A DNA stretch of 64,000 nucleotides. Origin: Nomia melanderi (taxonomy: Eukaryota; Arthropoda; Insecta; Hymenoptera; Halictidae). The DNA lies in NCBI RefSeq assembly GCF_051020985.1, contig NC_135002.1, positions 6,076,001 to 6,140,000 of the forward strand. The letters are read 5' to 3'. The notes below the pieces were generated by a model. It saw nothing but the letters and a program-made list of their open reading frames with translations, had not been told where the DNA came from and made no database searches. Below, one piece after another: positions 12,758-25,338 of the stretch. A program made the position numbers and the translations under genes. Numbering within the stretch: the first letter of the stretch is position 1; each line of letters begins with the position of its first letter.

Positions 12758-12991
12758 TTAACACTAGAACTACCGGTCGAAATGGCCTATCTGGAAATTC
12801 TTATTGAAAATTCTTAAAACCGTACTTTTACGAAAGATTACTTAATAAATTAAATTATTAAATTAAATTCATTATTAATTTAATTAATTAGATCAGTAAG
12901 AGGCATTTCAAATCTCGAGGAACATACTGTTCCAATTCTTCTCAGAGATTATGGAACGATCACTCTAATTGCTCGTTAGTTCTAGAGTTAA
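12758..12991 (+). mobile_element. TTAA element, family F copy F1
   Basis: TTAA at 12758-12761 starts the left terminus TTAACACTAGAACTACCGG; the right terminus, reverse-complemented, reads TTAACTCTAGAACTAACGAG, with TTAA at 12988-12991. The interior is very AT-rich (runs of taatt/aatta at 12840-12890) and non-coding. It shares termini and 'tttacgaaagat'-like interior sequence with F2 at 30462. Confidence 0.85.
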
Positions 12992-15096
12992 AATTTCCTA
13001 GGCACTGTACCGAGTTTTCAGGTAGACAAATTTCTCTTCAAATATATCTCTGTTCGAATAAGTTTCTCGAAATGTTAGGGTACTATCGAGGCTAAAACTC
13101 CATGCGCTGTCAGCCGCACTTCAGTGCACACGCCGCTCTTCAAATTCTAACGAAGATGGATGACAAATAGATAGAAGGCTGGCAGCAGGGGAGGATGCTT
13201 TTTACTACGGACAAAAAATGCAAACTTAAGCTTCGGCGAATTATTGTTTTCCCCTGGGGGTGGTGATTTATCGCGCGCGCGGTCGGCCGCGGATCGAACC
13301 CGGAGAAAATGAAATGCGCTGCGCGCCGGTGTCTCTGTCCGAGTTTCGAATTGATCGGGATTTATGGGTTTCCTCAATTTGCCGCGTCGCGTGGACGCTG
13401 TTCCCGTTTCGGTAGCCGAATTTCGGTTGCACACTCTCAATCGAAGAACAAGTGGCCACGCAATATTCTCTATTATACGTGGAAAACCGAAACAACGGAC
13501 AACGTTCACGAGTACATTACAAAACAGCGAATAAAACTAACAATTCGATTATCAAACTACAGACATTCATTCGCATCAGAATAAAAACTACAGCGTACAG
13601 AGAAACTAAAAGAATGTCATGCTCTCCCAGTTTACCAATTGCAATGAAATTCTATCTTCTACCTTCCATCAAATTTTCACCTCCAAGACGCTCGCCGAGA
13701 ACACACAAGAAAGCCATTCCCTTCAATCGGCAAACAATTACGCTCGGTGTCCCGCAACAGAGATCGCCGATTCCTCGAGGCGTTATCCATTCATCCCAAA
13801 AGGAATTCATCCGTAGGCCGGTCACGTACCGCGCGGGATACGCTTACAACGCGTTTACGCGCGAGCCTGTAATTAACCCCGAATAAGGAGTAAAAGGGGA
13901 CCGAGAGCAAGTGTCCCGTCCCCCCCCGGCGTGGTTTCCGGGGCCCAGATCCTATCTCGCGGCAATAATCTTCGGTGAATCGCATCGGGCGGCGGCCGAT
14001 ATCGATCTCTGATCGATTAACACCTCGCTGAGATAACGGGCGTAGTGGGTTTGGAAACACGATCGATAATCTCACGGAACGGCCGCGGCCGGCGATAAGC
14101 TCGGCCGAGTTCCTCGGCACTCGCCACGGTGAATTATATTATGATAATCGCGTCGCGATCCCCTACTCCGCGCTCCGCTCTCCGCGCCATTAACATATTA
14201 ATACGAGTCGAGCAATAACGGGCGCGTGTAAAAATGCGACGCGATAATATTCATTTCGTTCGACCCATTTCCCGGGCCGCGCACGCATTAATCACGCGTG
14301 ATGAGAGGCGCACCGCGCGGACGGCACTCGTTTCTCTCGGAAGTGGTTCTGTTAGGTGTGGGAAACTCGGTTTTCAACGGAAGCGGGGAACGGTATCCCT
14401 GGGAGCAAGTGACAGTGCGATCTCGTCGATTTACGAGATCGGTATCAGTGATTTCGATGGGGTGTCACAGTTTCGATTAGACGCTGTTGGAGATCGATGG
14501 AGATCAATAGAAAAATGTACTGTGACTTGAGAAGTGTGTAATTTTTACTTTTAATCTCTGCTAGTTTAACAGCTTTGGAATGTGATGGTAAAGGGCTCGA
14601 CAGTGATGCTCGTTCGATGGCAAGCTTCTTGAAAATGGGGTAGTTTTTGTGGATCGTGAGGAATGTAGGACTTTGTTTATTCTGTGATTGATGTTGTTTA
14701 TACTTTGATCGTTTTGGACTGTTTAGTGGTAAATATTACAAGTGAATGAGAATTTGTGTGAGACTAGCTTCGTAGTTTTTTTATTATTGTGGGTGTTTAG
14801 CGTCGTTGCAGTGTGCGATTGCGAGGGGAACGGTAAATGCGAGGGGTTAAATCCTCGGCGAGTATCGAACGAACATCGAGAAGAAAGTTCGCGAACGGAG
14901 GCGCCCGTTTGACAGATCCTGCCACTTTCTCTCGGTGTTGCGAAATAGTTGAACGCTTAGCGTTCACGGTTATGGGCGTCCGCGTGCTTGCATAAGGCAA
15001 ATGTCCCTGTCCGCGGCTGCATTCTTGTTGCCGGTTGCTTCCTTTGTCTTATCGATAATTATGATTCACCGGTTTGAAATGAAATGTGATTAGTAT

Positions 15097-15240
15097 GTTA
15101 ATCGTCAACTGTTGCCGTGTTAATTATTCTAAGTGAACTCTGTTAATTGCCTATTTGTTAGTTACTTTAAGCGAGGTATGTTAATCATCCGTTTGTTAGT
15201 TATTCCGAATGAAGTATGTTAATCAACAGTTCCTTAATTA
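15097..15240. repeat. Degenerate 38-45-bp tandem repeat
   Basis: Units begin 'gttaat' at 15097, 15142, 15180 and 15218 and share a following 'ttgttagtta' and 'gaa/gta' pattern. There are about 3.5 diverged units. Confidence 0.5.
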
Positions 15241-15754
15241 TGGTACACACTGGAATAGTTTGGAAATTTTGAATAAACAACGGTTCGCGCGTGAAATATT
15301 TTAATGATATTTTAATAATTCGCAGCGGAGTAGTTTCGAAGGAGGAGGATCCATAATTCACGTTCTAGCGTTTCAGAAATTTCCATCTCCAGCTCGTTAC
15401 TTTCCAAAAAATTCATACGAGCCGCGCAGCGCAGGCTAGGGAGCCAAAAGGAATACTGAAAATTTCCATTTGGAGATTACGTCAATGATTCATTGCCTGC
15501 GATGTACACACAGTCTGCTCCACGTGTTATCGAAAATTATATAATAATTGCATGAATGTATTCGAAACGGTGGTACGGAGTTGTTAAGTGTAACATTGTA
15601 TTAAAAATTTATGAGCCCGTTAACGCGCGGCGGTACGCTAAATAGCATTTCGCGGCGTGACATGCTTGGAAACGCTTTTGATAATGCGCCGAGGAAAACG
15701 TGATTTACCGACTTCCGTCAACGACGCCTTGTAATAATTATCTTTAGTCATCCT

Positions 15755-15774
15755 CGCGCGCGCGCGCGCGCGCG
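15755..15774. repeat. (CG)10 microsatellite
   Basis: A pure alternating CG run, potentially Z-DNA forming. The survival of ten CpGs suggests little loss by cytosine methylation in the germline. Confidence 0.95.
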
Positions 15775-16452
15775 ATCGAATGGTATTTATCCGGCGCATC
15801 TGTATTCATCTCCGCGATAAACAGGAGGAAACCGTTTCCATCGGGAACGTAGCCGGGCAAAACGCGATCTGATTACCTATTCGGACTCGGGGCTTCATTG
15901 AAATGCAACTTTTGATTTAATTGCAACTATTACTGTCCGTAATCGTTAATTAGTATTCACTTTAATCACCTCAATTTCAATTGCAGATTACCCGACGATC
16001 AACAACTATAAAAAACAATTTGTAGTTTAATCGACTATTACATTTTAATATAAGAACTGCCAGCCGGGTTCGTAATGAATTATAAAATAAATTAACTCGG
16101 TCGTATACTAATTAAGACACAAGCGAATCTAGACCTCAATAAACAATCTCTCGTAATCTCCGTAGAAAAATACTGGAAGTACAATTCAGTGGTCTGACAT
16201 GAACAGAAATTAGAGTACAAGTCAATGTAAATTGCAATGACACACAAATGCACGCTCCCGTAATTTCAATCGAAAAACACCGAACGGCGCGTTCGATTAT
16301 TCCACATTCTCGATGCGAACTATCCCCAGTAACGCGCAATTGGATTACACTTTCTAATCTCGGCACCGGTCCACGATCTCTAAATCGTGTCTCCATCCTC
16401 CCACCATTGAATTTTTCCTTCGCCGCTCGGCGTCTCGTCTCCGGAGCTGTTT

Positions 16453-16475
16453 CCGCGGCGCGGCGCGGCGCGCGG
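16453..16475. repeat. (CGGCG)n pentanucleotide array
   Basis: About four units of a CGGCG/CCGCG pentanucleotide in a CpG island. The same motif recurs at 34051, 41165, 44813, 46961 and 57131. Confidence 0.85.
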
Positions 16476-18006
16476 GCCGTGCCGTTCCGATACGATCTCG
16501 ACAGCGCCTGGCCATCGAAGCAAATCGATTAATTGGGAACGAACGCGCCCGATCGCCACGCTCTGACGTCTAAAAACCAGCTCGACCGTGTTTACCGCAA
16601 TAACGCGAGCACGGGGAAACGAAAAAATCGAGGAGACACTGGCCGGCCCGCCGGCGGACGCTCGGAACACGATGGAACGCGCGCGCGAATCAATCGCTCG
16701 TAGCGAGCCGACGCACTCTGCGTTCACCTATTGTCCGGGAAATTGAAAAACCGAGTGTTCTTCCAGCGTTAATGGGTTCAGCGAGCGTGCTCGGGGACAC
16801 CGGTTCGAATTGGAAACAAGGTTCGACCCGTTGTGGCGACCTGTGTTACTTCGAAGCCGCCTATTTATCCGCGCGAACCCTTTAAGACGTCGTTTCGACT
16901 GAAAAATTGACTCTTTTTTGCAATTTCTGGAATAGTGAGGATACAGTAGCATTCAGTTTTTATAGTGCAATACATAAATGCTCCATTTATGTAATTTTAA
17001 CTAGCTACGGTAAGATCTAACGCGGTCTGCACATAATAAGTATAATATCGCTGCGATTTGGGACTGATAGAATCTTCCACTGTGCAATTACGTTGGATTA
17101 GACTATAATGTATACAACTGTCGATGACAGAGAAAGAATCAACGTTATAGTACCGTTCGAAAGGATATACACGAAAGCTACTATACTGGCGTACAGTAGC
17201 TAAAAGGTTGAAGTGAAAGAACAGAGTTGTAGAGAATTAATACGTTCGATACTAGGGACAAATATTTATGAACGTTTCATATTTTCTGCAAGGAAGAGTA
17301 AATTACATTTACGTGTGTCTAACATTTCTCGATAGTTATTTGTATTTCGTGAAAACGATACGTTTCATTCAATAAAATGCAACCGCGGAGATTGTCATCG
17401 AAAGAAGTGCTCGTATGGAATGAATTAACTTCAGGAGTACCGCATCTTTAACTATCCCGCTGACATCTCTCCCTCCACTTAGTGCAACGTCGATTTCTCA
17501 AAATCGCAATTGCAAGCATCTTTCCAAACTCTCGGAAAGTAGGCTCCAACCGCGGGAAACAATACGGCCAACAGAATTGACCAAACGAACCAATAACACT
17601 TACGCAAAGCACCGACACCGTTTTCCACTCAAGCTGGATACAAAAATAACCACCTGCAAGGATCCTCCAGTCTACATACCGTACAGCGAGATCGGGTTCC
17701 CAGAGAGAGAGAGAGAAAGACAGTCCTCATCTCGTCCCCGATAATTTGTTCATTTAAATTCCCCGGGATCTTATCTCCGATCGTTGTTGCGCATATTTTT
17801 CGCCGGCCCGGATATCGCGAGCTTATCGGCGTCGAAAATAAATACACCGATTCTTTGGGCGTGTTCGCGCTTACGAAATTGCATTCCGACACGACACATT
17901 GTCAAACTTCGTTGTATCCCGCCGCTTGTCTTGGTGTACGTGCACACCGTGGCGAGATAAAGGGAAAGAGACCACTCGAACCGTGCGAAAGACAAAGAGA
18001 GCAGGC

Positions 18007-18011
<5 letters not shown>

Positions 18012-18034
<23 letters not shown>
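18012..18034. repeat. (AG)n microsatellite
   Basis: An uninterrupted AG run of about 11 units within a purine-rich stretch. Confidence 0.9.
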
Positions 18035-18039
<5 letters not shown>

Positions 18040-18425
18040 CGTGCGACGAAACGAAAAGTCAGTCGGACGTGTGCAACAAGCACGCATGAATGCTCGGCTA
18101 CGATCGTACTTGGCCAACACAGCTTCGCCTCGAGATCTCCGGAGATCGAAAACAAAAAAGGGGGCAGGGGAAGGTGGAAAGATCGAGAGAAGATCCGTGG
18201 CGAGCTCATTGAAACGGGGCGGCCGGATTCCGGGCAACGGGTCGCGATAAAAAACATCCCTTTCTTTTTCTTATTCCTCCTCTCCTTCCTCCTCGGCTTC
18301 GTTTTTTCCCCTTTTCTTTTCTCCTCTCTTCTCTTGCCGATGAGAAATTCGATCCCGATCGTGCATCGGGGCCTTTTTGCAATTCCTATCGAGTTTCGCG
18401 TCGCGGATACCCACGGCTTCGCCCC

Positions 18426-18427
<2 letters not shown>

Positions 18428-18456
<29 letters not shown>
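18428..18456. repeat. (GCC)n microsatellite
   Basis: About nine to ten GCC units. In a minus-strand frame it would read as polyarginine, but there is no other sign of a gene. Confidence 0.9.
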
Positions 18457-18877
18457 TTAAATCTCGATTTAATCTCCTTCCCCGGCAACCACCCCCTTCC
18501 TCCCGCGGGATTTTTCTTGTCCCACGGAATCCTTATATAACGCTGGTCTTGTATCGGTCCTCGTGAATATCTCGCTCCTCCCGCTGAGGCATGAATGAGC
18601 CTCTGATTGGCGTGAAATTGGTTCTTTTGTTGGACTGTTGTTTGAATTGGTGATCCGCTGGGTGTTTTTGGATGGATATCGTTTCTTTGGTTTGAAGGAA
18701 TTTAACGAATAAGGTTGGCGACTCTACATGGGATTTTGAGTGTCTGAAAATCTGCGAGAATGAGATGTTCATCGTTGTGTTCTAATAACTGCATGGACTT
18801 GATCTGTAGGAAATTTCGGTGTTTGTCTTTGAAAGATCCGACTTCTAAGATAATGGATCATCAAACGTTCTATTTGG

Positions 18878-19172
18878 AAGCACTGTATCTTAGTTGAGAA
18901 GCAAATACTCGATTTGTTACTATTTTTCTCCTAGAACTATTATACTCTGAAGCGTAACAGTATATTCTCATAGTGCGTCTTTCATAGTTGAGAACCATAG
19001 TCGAAACAACTGCTCCCGTATCTCGGGGCGGAGATATATTTCTATAACGCATCTTCCACAGTGGAAAGCCAGATATTCGATTTATCACTGTTTCACCAAA
19101 CAACTGTTCTAACGTCTCGAAACAGAGGTACATTTCCATAGCGCATCTTTCACGGTTGAAAAGCAGATATTT
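18878..19172. repeat. Diverged tandem repeat, about 94 bp
   Basis: Units are recognisable by 'gcgcatctttcacggttgaa'-like sequence at about 18880, 18971, 19045 and 19139, and by 'cagatattcgatttatcac'-like sequence between. Unit lengths are about 90, 74 and 94 bp plus a partial fourth; the second lacks about 20 bp. Confidence 0.6.
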
Positions 19173-20372
19173 CCAAAGGATCTTAAGCATTATAGTCGCT
19201 CGAAAGAGAGAATGTTTTCCCGATGAAATGTCGCGAGGAGGAAAGCGCGACGGGGGAACGGCGGCGTCGCTGGCGGAAGAGGGGGTCGCAGGGGAGGGGC
19301 GCCTTACTCTCGTAAAGCTTATCGGCTTCGTCGCGAACGGCGCTTGGAAACGAGCTGTTTCGTCAGCAGCGATTTTTTCCGCGACGGCTTCCTACACCGT
19401 GTCGCCCAGGAAGGAATCGTTTGCCCGCGATACACTAACGACGTTTCCGCGAGCTCCGTCCCGGTTCCGATCGTCTGCCGTCCCATAAATATCTTCACGC
19501 TATAAAATTATAGGAACACCCCCGTTGCCGCTTCCCGCCCTTCCTCCTCGCACGATCCCTTTTCTAAATATTTCCCTCGCGCGTCAACACATTTCCTATT
19601 AAACGTGTCAATCGACGGTTGCGTCAGTCGTATGACGTAACCTTTCATTCCAGACTTAACGGTACACTCTTTTTTTGTGACGGTCAATGACGAACAGCGT
19701 TTCGACGGGATCTGCGCGATGCAAGATTGAAAACAACAGCTGCGCGAAGCTGAGATCTCTGTTTCTCTGCAACGAACACCTCTGATTCCATGATATTCGA
19801 AATATTCGATCGAAACATTCGGAACGCCGAGATTGCTTCATTACAATCGAGAATTTCAATATATTCGCGGAGATGTTATCATCGGTATCATCGAACTCGA
19901 TCGTTATACACCGCGGCATTCCACGGAAGATAAAACATCTCGAACGTCTCAATTCCCGAAGACTCCGATCGAACGCGAGGAAGCGATCATACCCAAATAT
20001 CGATGAACGTTTCCCTTCGATCGTGAAATATTCAACGCGAGAATGTTCGAGGAAAGGAGACGAGCGTTCGATCTAGAAGCGCAATAATCTCGGAAGAGCG
20101 GCCGCGCGCGGACTCTCGCGCGAGTCTAGTCGGTTTGATCCATCAAGGTTTTCCCGAGCATCGAGCCGGTCACTCTTAATTACGATCGATGTTATCTCGC
20201 GCGCATTGTCCGTGCCAGCGAGCAAACAAGCTCCCCGATATAAATAAGTCGAGAAAATGCATCGGCGAAGACACATCCTCTCGTCCGGTCGCCAGATAAA
20301 CGATGGAGATGTGGCCGAGGGCCTGGGTCAGATGAGATTGTCCGCGGCGTTGTGTATCGCGCGGCCCGTAGC

Positions 20373-20591
20373 TTATCGGCTCCGCGGCTGATAACACTTG
20401 GACGCCCCCAGATCACTCGATAACCACGTTTTATCGACATCGGCCTCGTCCATCGGTCATCACTGGCCGCGAGCCTGATGGAAAAAGACCAGGTCCCCTT
20501 TTCTCTGTCCAGCCCCGGGGCCGCCGTTGATAATGACGTTCGTGCATGCCCTGCGCCGGGCATTATTCGAGCAAATGTTTATCTAAGATAA
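20373..20591. promoter_or_regulatory. GATAA motif cluster, candidate enhancer
   Basis: Seven GATAA/TTATC words lie in 219 bp: 20373, 20390, 20419, 20431, 20529, 20579 and 20587. Equal base frequencies would predict fewer than one. GATA-family zinc-finger factors bind (A/T)GATA(A/G) and several of these fit. Binding is inferred only. Confidence 0.35.
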
Positions 20592-20678
20592 TTGGCTCGA
20601 ACGAGCGTCTCGTATCGGCACGTGAATATTAATTGTTCGTCGATGGCGAGTTGTTTTGTACGTGTAGCAGGATTACTC

Positions 20679-20983
20679 GAATAAGGTGTTCCATCGGTTA
20701 CATTTTGAACGTGTTAATTAATTTGATGTGTATCTGTTCGAATAATGTGTTTGGTTGGTTTCATTTTGAACGTGTTAATTAATTCGATGTGTATCTGTTC
20801 GAATAATGCGTTTGGTTGGTTTCATTTTGAACCTGTTCATTCATTTGATGTGTATTTGTTTGAATAAGGTATTCGATCGGTTCCATTTTGAACGTGTTCA
20901 TTGTTTCGATGTGTATTCGATCGAATAATGTGTTCGATCGGTTTCATTTTGAACGTGTTAATTGATTTGATGCGTGCCCGCTC
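20679..20983. repeat. 61-bp tandem repeat, five units
   Basis: Five units of exactly 61 bp start at 20679, 20740, 20801, 20862 and 20923, each beginning GAATAA and containing 'cattttgaac(g/c)tgtt' and 'gatgtgtat' (the last two units diverge most). Units 2 and 3 are nearly identical. Confidence 0.92.
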
Positions 20984-22330
20984 GATATCGAGCATCCTCA
21001 TTCGAGAATGGAAGATTATTTTATTTAGTATAATTGATTTATCGAACGGCGATATGTGTTATTTTTAGACTTAACGTGCGAGAAGATGAATCGATTGTGA
21101 ACGGTTCGTGTATGAAGAGCGGTGTACGATAATGCGCGGAGAAGATGATAGCGGTTCGAATAAGGAACACGTAATTGTTTGGATAAATTCTTCTTCGGTT
21201 GGTAATCCGTTCATTAGCGTCGTGCGCGATTTCGAACGGAGGAAAAGTTGATTCGTTAGCTTTATCTGGTATCTGTTATCGGAATAAAATGTTGTTCATC
21301 GCTGTGTAGTAATACTCGCGTAATAGTTCCTGCTTGTCGTCTAACAGGCGACTAACGTGGAAACTCGGCGTAACAGACTGAAAAGACCAGAGATTAGGTG
21401 AACGTGTTCGCTTTTATAGTCAAACCTGTGGCCACCAGACCAAAGAAACGTAAACAGCGTTTCTCGCCTATTTATTAGACTACAAAACACGGCGGAGTCG
21501 CGTACGATAGACGAATTTCGAAAAGAGTGTACTCGCTGGATCTATAGAGCCGACCACGTGCCAGATCTCCGATAAAAAGCAGCGTTATTATCTCCGAATT
21601 AATTGCCACAATCGGCGAGATTACCAGCGACACGACTTTTATAAAATAAAACAATCTTTCTAATGCAAATAAATCATTACGTTACATAATATCAATAAAT
21701 CTTCCATACATGACATAACCTTTCAGACCGATGACACGGAAGATTAACATATTCTAGATGAAATTTTAATTGCTCGCATGACAAATGCTAACTTCTATTA
21801 TCACTTCGTTATAGTCACGTTTTTATCCTCATTACGTCACGCTGTCGCTAATAGACAATGCTTCGCTCCCACTGCCATCGCTCTGAAATACAAAATAGTG
21901 TGCAAATTGATCGAACTCCTAAATCGGAACAGTTCAACGTGAAATTACTCAATCGAAATAATATCCATTCAATAAACTTAATCATCGAACAACAGAACAA
22001 CAGAAAATCAAAGGAGATAAACCTCGATTAAACGATTCCCGCATCGAATCGAGCAAAACTCCTCCGTTTACATCTGCCTCACGTATCGACGTATATCTCC
22101 GTGTTATTCCAGATTCACGTAAGAATGATAACGATATAAATATCTGTTTCATCATTGATCCCGTCGCAATTTGCATCATCGCGAGATCGAACGGCTCGAT
22201 TCCTCGAAATCGTTGCGCGAGAGAGACCAGTCACATCACAGGATCGCGATACGGGACCGGCTTTATCGGCGGCTCGCTTCGTTATAAATAGTTCCATTAC
22301 GATATTTCCAGTAATAAATTGAGAAAGCAT

Positions 22331-22349
22331 GCGCGCGCGCGCGCGCGCG
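22331..22349. repeat. (GC)n microsatellite
   Basis: An uninterrupted GC run of 19 bases, the second long CpG alternation in the window after 15755. Confidence 0.95.
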
Positions 22350-23081
22350 ACGCGGCGCGACTCGATAGGGAACACATTCACCCGAGCCACGAGGGATTTA
22401 TCTTTTTAAAGTTGCCGTTCTCTGCAACTGCTGACGATTACCAGAGCTTTCTGTCCGCGCTGATAAACGCCGGTTGCAATTAATGCCGACGGTACATTAC
22501 CGAAACCGTTCCTCGCCGGGGAAAGTCGCCGAACGCGGAGCCGCCGTTTCCCTGTTTCCTTTAGGAAAGTCGCAGCGACGCAGACGCGCGCGAGACGTTT
22601 CGCCTTTCCGTCGTCGCGACTCGAATCGCGCGTTCGGCGCCGTTCAATCGTTCCGAGCGATAATCGTAATTTACCTAATTCGAATTCTTGCGATTTCTTT
22701 CGCGGCTCGTCGGAAGTATTTTATCTTCCGCTGCTGTCTGGAGTCCCGAGGTTACTGGAAATTCTTGTTCCAGCCTGATGAGATCTACAGTTTCTCCGTA
22801 TGTTCTGAATGTTACTGAAAGTACTTTTAAGTGATAATGTTTATTTTCAAGAAACAACTAAGAGATTCAGAAGATGTAAATATCATGTTCGTTTTCTAGG
22901 CGTTACATCTGGATTAGCGTTTAATCGCAACGTTGGAATTCCATGCTCCTTTCAATTACACTAGTTCAGCCATTGAAACTATGGATAGCTCATACTTTCA
23001 TTTGCGTTCTAACATTGATTTATACTTTGCCAATCATAACACATATCAGTACAAGAAACTTTACATTTATCATTCATCCCC

Positions 23082-23450
23082 AAATCAGTGTCCCAACACG
23101 CATTTATCAAAAAAAGAAAACACCCCTTAAATGAGATTTATACGCTGACTCACAACTCATCAGCTTCCCCACTTAAGTGGTAACTTAAGTAACCAAGAAA
23201 ATCCATAATACAAACTCCAACCACATCCACAACAAACCTTTCACTACCGTTCACCCCTAAATCAGTGTCCCAACACGCATTTATCAAAAAAAGAAAACAC
23301 CCCTTAAATGAGATTTATACGCTGACTCACAACTCACCACCCACTTAAGTGGTAACTTAAGTAACCAAGGAAATCCATAATACAAACTCCAACCACATCC
23401 ACAACAAAGCTTTCACTACCGTTCACCCCTAAATCAGTGTCCCAACGCGC
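23082..23450. repeat. Tandem repeat of 177 and 172 bp, about 2.1 units
   Basis: 'aaatcagtgtcccaac' starts units at 23082, 23259 and 23431. The first two units are nearly identical along their length, including 'acttaagtggtaacttaagt'; unit 2 lacks a few bases before that motif. The third is cut off after about 20 bp and then diverges. Confidence 0.92.
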
Positions 23451-24751
23451 AGACAGTTAGCAAAAAAGGGAACGCCCCATAAGCGAGAACCACGCGACGG
23501 TGTCCCCGGTTTTCCGCGGCGGAACGGTACCGCAGAGAGGAGAAAAAAGTCTGTTGTACGGCCCTGGCATTCCCCGTGGCGGGCCCCGGTATCGGAAAGC
23601 CATGGGAAAGAAAGAATCCGCAGGAAAGTCATCCGGCGCGATGGGACCGTCCGATATCGCGGGCCTCGCATAAAACTCGGCTATCTTCGCAATCTGATGC
23701 CGCACGAACCAGTTTTCGGTACGGGGCCGAGAGGATCCGCGAGGATCTCCCGTGGCCACGGACACACGGAGCGCATCTTCCCTCTCCGTCTCTCCTCTTC
23801 CACCCCTTCCCCCTTCTTTTTCCTCTAAGCCCGCCTTTATCCGTCCTCGAATCCTTGCCGGATCCCGCGACTGCCGCTCCCCCCCGGGGCCCTGAGAAAA
23901 GAGAAATATATACTCGGGGCCCCCCGATCGATCGGCGGAGGAGAAAGCGGAATCGTGCCGCGTTCCTCGCCTCGAAAGTCGAACGGCGCTTAATTGAAAA
24001 ATGAACAAAGGGAGGAGAGAGGAGGATGAAAAGTATCGCGTGGCGACCCGGGAATCGACGGCGGATCGATCTTCGGCCGATCTTGCGCCGACGGTGTCGA
24101 CGAGGATGTACACCGATCGAAATACGTGTTCGGGAATTGTTGCTTCGGTGGCAGATTTCGGAGAGTCGGTATTTCTGAAGCTTCGAATTTTCTCAAGCAA
24201 CATGTTCGAGGATTTATCACCGATGAGTAAAATAAATATCGAATCGTACGAGGCGAGACGTAAAAGGTGGACGAATGCGAAGCGTGGAGAGTGTAATGTC
24301 GTACGTACCGCTTTCGTTTAATTAAAGTAAAGGCTTGCAACCCCATGAAAGTTTTATGAAGACCGAACCGGCTAATGGATTCACGCTCCGTCTTCTCCAA
24401 ACGAAATGTCAACGAGCGCAATTTATTGTGTGCAAATGAAGAGCGAAGCGTTAAGTTGTACAGGACGGTCCATGTAGAGAGGCCGAGCTGTGGGTTCGGA
24501 ACGAGGCGGGGTGGAACGAGGGAAAAGTCGGATATTTTCGAATGAACTGGGATTTGGAGATTTTACGGTGATTTCGAAAATTGAATTGTGCGAAGTATAA
24601 ATAGGAATTTGGGGTGATTTTGGATTGTTCGAGGTGACTTTGTTTCTAGGGCACACGCGTGGATCCATCATTTGCAGTCGTTCATTTTGTTTTCAGTGAA
24701 ATTTTATTTTTATACTTCACTCTTGTAGCATCGCAGCTTGGCCGGGTCGCA

Positions 24752-24910
24752 TGGGACACCCTGTATACTCGCGAGCGCAGCTCGTGCGACAGCGGACGGG
24801 ACGCTAATCTCCGAACACATCGTAACTTGCATCACCAGGAGTCTCGTTCATTCCGACAATTGAAACGATCTCTCTTTTTTTCCGTTTCTTCCATGTACAG
24901 GGTGTTCCCA
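24752..24910. mobile_element. Small TIR element with TGGGACACCCTGTA ends
   Basis: The left end reads TGGGACACCCTGTATAC and the right end, reverse-complemented, TGGGAACACCCTGTACATGG, enclosing 159 bp without coding capacity. I see no clear target-site duplication, so it may be a degraded miniature inverted-repeat element or two unrelated ends. It differs from the TTAA families. Confidence 0.55.
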
Positions 24911-25338
24911 GAGTAAGGCACGTTACCCGGCGATCAGGCATCTCCGCGGCAATTCTTTTTATTCAGCCTCGCGATCGTTATCGGTTACGCGAGCTGATAA
25001 CATTTTCCTTCGCAGATCGACCTCGATACACGCGATCCATATATTACCGGATCCCGGTCTCACAGGATCGCTAAAGGTTACGAAAATATTGTTCATCGAG
25101 AACAATAAAACGCATGAGAATGAATTTATGCGACCCGAGCGAAGTTGAAATGAAATCTCAAAAAATTGAACGATGCCTTTCCCGTTTGAACGTTAGCTTC
25201 AATCGATATAGAAATCGTTGAATGAATCAAGAATATATTGAAATTCTATTTTCAATACAATTTTATCGATTGAAGTTCTCGTCGACAGTATAAAATTATC
25301 TTAGTTTAATAGTCACATCATTCTTTCCGTATGAGAAT

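Larger units (their letters stand above)
12992..20372. other. Gene-free background with CpG islands, 13.0-20.4 kb
   Basis: No gene recognised. CpG-rich islands lie at about 13250-13420, 13780-14420, 15600-15860, 16250-16720, 17750-18500 and 19220-19480, separated by AT-richer sequence. GATAA motifs recur in the island at 13960-14260 (at least five). Frames of 205-213 codons on both strands around 17870-18540 overlap each other and a GA/GCC low-complexity stretch, so neither is credible. Confidence 0.6.
20984..25338. other. Gene-free background, 21.0-25.3 kb
   Basis: No gene recognised. CpG-rich at about 22170-22700 and 23480-24130; the rest is mixed or AT-rich. A 248-codon minus-strand frame at 23457-24203 runs through the second island and overlaps a 142-codon frame on the other strand; neither has a recognisable domain. 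A short perfect inverted repeat, CTTCAATCGATA and its complement, lies at 25198-25209 and 25264-25275. Confidence 0.6.

Noticed and set aside
14825..14870. tRNA T-arm-like 'gaggggttaaatcctcgg'
   Set aside because: The stem is plausible but there is no A-box, acceptor stem or anticodon arm at the right distance.
23457..24203. 248-codon minus-strand frame
   Set aside because: It lies in a CpG-rich island where stop codons are rare, with a 142-codon frame on the opposite strand; there is no known motif, signal peptide or membrane segment.
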